The translations under genes and the position numbers were made by a program. Below the pieces are notes generated by a model that searched no databases, was not told the origin of the DNA, and saw only the letters and a program-made list of their open reading frames with translations. Positions 62,211 to 64,000 of a stretch of 64,000 bases of DNA are shown here, piece after piece (position 1 is the first letter of the stretch; every line of letters starts with the position of its first letter). The stretch is from Epilithonimonas hispanica. GTDB lineage: Bacteria > Bacteroidota > Bacteroidia > Flavobacteriales > Weeksellaceae. The stretch lies in contig NZ_QNUG01000001.1 in the NCBI RefSeq assembly GCF_003385395.1, positions 62,001-126,000 on the forward strand. The letters run 5' to 3'.

Positions 62211-62551
62211 AAGAGATTTCTAAGGAAAATGATTTCTTCTTCCATATGTTTGATTTGCTTTTGATATGAGTTCCTTTCATTTTCAAAAGATTCTTTAATA
62301 TTTAATGTTAAATAATTATTTTCTGAACTAGAACAATTATTGAACATCTGTTTTTCATCAAAAGTCAAAATATCAGGAGGTTTCATTTCAAAAAAATCTG
62401 CTAGTTTTTCTAAACGCTCCAAATCTAATTTTGTCTTATTATTTTCCACATCAGAATATGCTCTTTGGGTAATGTGTAATTTATCCGCTACTTCTGATTG
62501 AGAAAATCCTTTTATTTCTCTAATGCGTTTTATTTTGTGACCAATTTGCAT
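62201..62551 (-). CDS. Small XRE-family transcriptional regulator
   Basis: 116 residues. The N-terminal helix-turn-helix (about residues 5-60, with IKGFSQSEVADKLHITQRAYSDVE) is clear. The C-terminal third is a charged coiled-coil-like helix (SYQKQIKHMEEEIIFLRNLLKK) suited to dimer formation. It is divergent from the lipoprotein gene at 62743, whose expression it may control. It converges with pheT; its stop falls in the pheT terminator tail. Confidence 0.85.
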   Translation of the reverse strand: MQIGHKIKRIREIKGFSQSEVADKLHITQRAYSDVENNKTKLDLERLEKLADFFEMKPPDILTFDEKQMFNNCSSSENNYLTLNIKESFENERNSYQKQIKHMEEEIIFLRNLLKK

Positions 62552-62742
62552 ATTATTTTTATTAAATATAAATATAGGTATTCTGAAGATATAATTCTTA
62601 AATATGCTGAAATTTTTCTTAATAAAGAAAAAAATCCACTTAAATTTTTTATAAATTATCAGATGTATATTGTGAACTTTATAATAATAAAAATATGCAT
62701 AGAATTATTATTAAAAAATTATTAACTTTAAAATTAATTGAA

Positions 62743-64000
62743 ATGAAAAATTTTTATTATTATTTGATTGGATTTGCATTGTTAACTGTTTTGGGAATCT
62801 ATTCTTGTGACAGAGAAAAATTGATTGAAAACGCTGATCATAATAGCTCTGAAGTTATTGAAAAAGGATTTTCTAAAATTAATATTGATTTTATTACTAC
62901 TGCAGGAAAACCTTATGAAGCTAAGAGATTCGTTATTTCAAATGGCACATTTTATAAAGAATATTCAAATATTACTTCAATAAAAAATGAAATTGTTCCT
63001 AATAATTGTTCCTATAGATTTGTTTGGCATTCTGGAGAATATGATACCCAAGATCAATTAACATTAGATTTAGCTAACAAAGTTTATGATTTTAATTTTT
63101 ATTGCTTGGATAGAAATAAAACCGTTAGTAGAGTTGAGCCATATGTTTTAATAGAAGAAAAAGATGCAAATGCAAAACTGACTTATGAATGGAATGAATC
63201 TACAAATGAACTTACATATTCTTTAGATAGAAAACCAGGTAAAATTGTTGATATAGTTACTTGGATTGATACAAAATTATTAGAACTTCCAAACTATGGA
63301 TTAACAAGTCTTGGGAAAAATGCTGAAGCAATGATTGGAAAAGATGCTTCTGTGTGTTTTCCTCCAAATGTGAATTTAACCATTTCTTGGGGGTCTGCTA
63401 TGGAAAGTTCTGATAAAAAAGTTAATACTGTGAAATTAAAATTTGAAAAAATTCCTGATAATTATACATTTGTAGGGATTCGTGAAGCTACGGATAATGG
63501 TTATATTCTTCCAGAACCCTCTACAGATTTTGATAAAGCAAAAAGAATAGAACTATTAGATGCTAATGGTAAAAAAATTGAAAGTAAATATATCTATCCT
63601 CAATTTGCTGTGCCGAATGGTTTATACTATATGACTCCAAATTATATTTCAGAGTCAGAATTTTATTGTCCTACTATCCCAGTAAAAGTTGAAAATAACA
63701 AAGCATCTATTTTTGAGTATTATCCGATTAAGAAAAATGATTTAAAACCTAATACATTTCATTTAGTGGCAGAATATTATCATACAATAACCAATGTTAA
63801 AGCTAATTTCAGCGATAATAAAATACAAATTTCAGGTAAGGCTAAACAAACTAAGGCGACTAATTATAGTAATTATTATTATGGTGTAATTGTTCTTGAT
63901 ACTAAAACTAAATTGAAAAAAATTAATAATCTTGAGAAGGGCATAGTGAGTGTTTTAAAACAGAATAATGATTATTCAATAAAATATAAAGATGGTCTCC
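62743..64000 (+). CDS. Lipoprotein of unknown function, 5' part (cut by window end)
   Basis: The frame is open from the ATG at 62743 to the last base with no stop, 419 codons so far. The signal peptide MKNFYYYLIGFALLTVLGIY ends in SC with Cys22 as the lipidated residue. The mature part is rich in Tyr, Asn and Lys with repeating beta-strand patterns, for example FVWHSGEYDTQDQL and YEWNESTNELTYSLDRKPGK. No family is recognised. It is very AT-rich. The upstream XRE gene is divergent with 190 bases between, and no complete promoter match is seen there. Confidence 0.7.
   Translation, partial: MKNFYYYLIGFALLTVLGIYSCDREKLIENADHNSSEVIEKGFSKINIDFITTAGKPYEAKRFVISNGTFYKEYSNITSIKNEIVPNNCSYRFVWHSGEYDTQDQLTLDLANKVYDFNFYCLDRNKTVSRVEPYVLIEEKDANAKLTYEWNESTNELTYSLDRKPGKIVDIVTWIDTKLLELPNYGLTSLGKNAEAMIGKDASVCFPPNVNLTISWGSAMESSDKKVNTVKLKFEKIPDNYTFVGIREATDNGYILPEPSTDFDKAKRIELLDANGKKIESKYIYPQFAVPNGLYYMTPNYISESEFYCPTIPVKVENNKASIFEYYPIKKNDLKPNTFHLVAEYYHTITNVKANFSDNKIQISGKAKQTKATNYSNYYYGVIVLDTKTKLKKINNLEKGIVSVLKQNNDYSIKYKDGL

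Overview
The window is AT-rich chromosomal DNA of a member of the Bacteroidota, most likely class Flavobacteriia and close to the Chryseobacterium group. The evidence is a large protein with a type IX secretion C-terminal domain, a DUF4290 gene, an OlsF-type ornithine-lipid synthase, a MurA with Asp in place of the catalytic Cys, and promoters of the form TTTG-N19/20-TAnnTTTG instead of E. coli -35/-10 boxes. No phage, insertion sequence or CRISPR array is visible.

Layout. 0-1 kb: the end of a YiiX-like peptidase gene, then a 15-codon Met-rich leader peptide with mutually exclusive antiterminator and terminator hairpins in front of a free-standing NIL-domain gene. This looks like a methionine attenuator. 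1-6.3 kb: murA with DUF4290, a DCC/haem-binding pair, der and upp. 6.3-11.6 kb: comF and a ScfR/RamB-type regulator, divergent from aceB-aceA (glyoxylate shunt) across a perfect 18-bp palindrome. 11.7-15.3 kb: a glucan phosphorylase homologue lacking the PLP lysine, a repeat-rich spacer, an unrecognised gene with a PD-(D/E)XK-like motif, a 13-copy octamer array, and an HU-like gene followed by a terminator with three competing 5' arms.

15.6-40.4 kb is a cell-surface region. It opens with the decayed start of a secreted-protein gene, a giant 1,881-residue type IX cargo, and a 99-residue protein with a PID-CTERM-like C-terminal anchor. An approximately 18-kb exopolysaccharide locus follows: PglC/PglD/PglE/PglF homologues (bacillosamine-type sugar and priming), Wza- and Wzc-like export proteins, a Wzx flippase, a Wzy-like protein, three glycosyltransferases, a secreted protein of unknown function, acyl- and cytidylyltransferases, RfbC, and a second priming transferase at the far end.

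40.4-62.5 kb is mostly housekeeping: rimO, rlpA, an M48 protease, groS-groL, an M1 peptidase, menC, fbp, lysC-olsF, two identical tRNA-Phe genes, coaD, ddl, dgkA, dnaN and pheT. The window closes with a small XRE regulator and an incomplete lipoprotein gene cut by the window end.

Most spacers hold hairpin terminators or degenerate dispersed repeats. The strongest candidates for something not widely described are the Met-leader/NIL attenuator, the PID-CTERM protein and secreted protein attached to the exopolysaccharide locus, the duplicated leader before aceB and aceA, and the multi-arm terminator after the HU-like gene.
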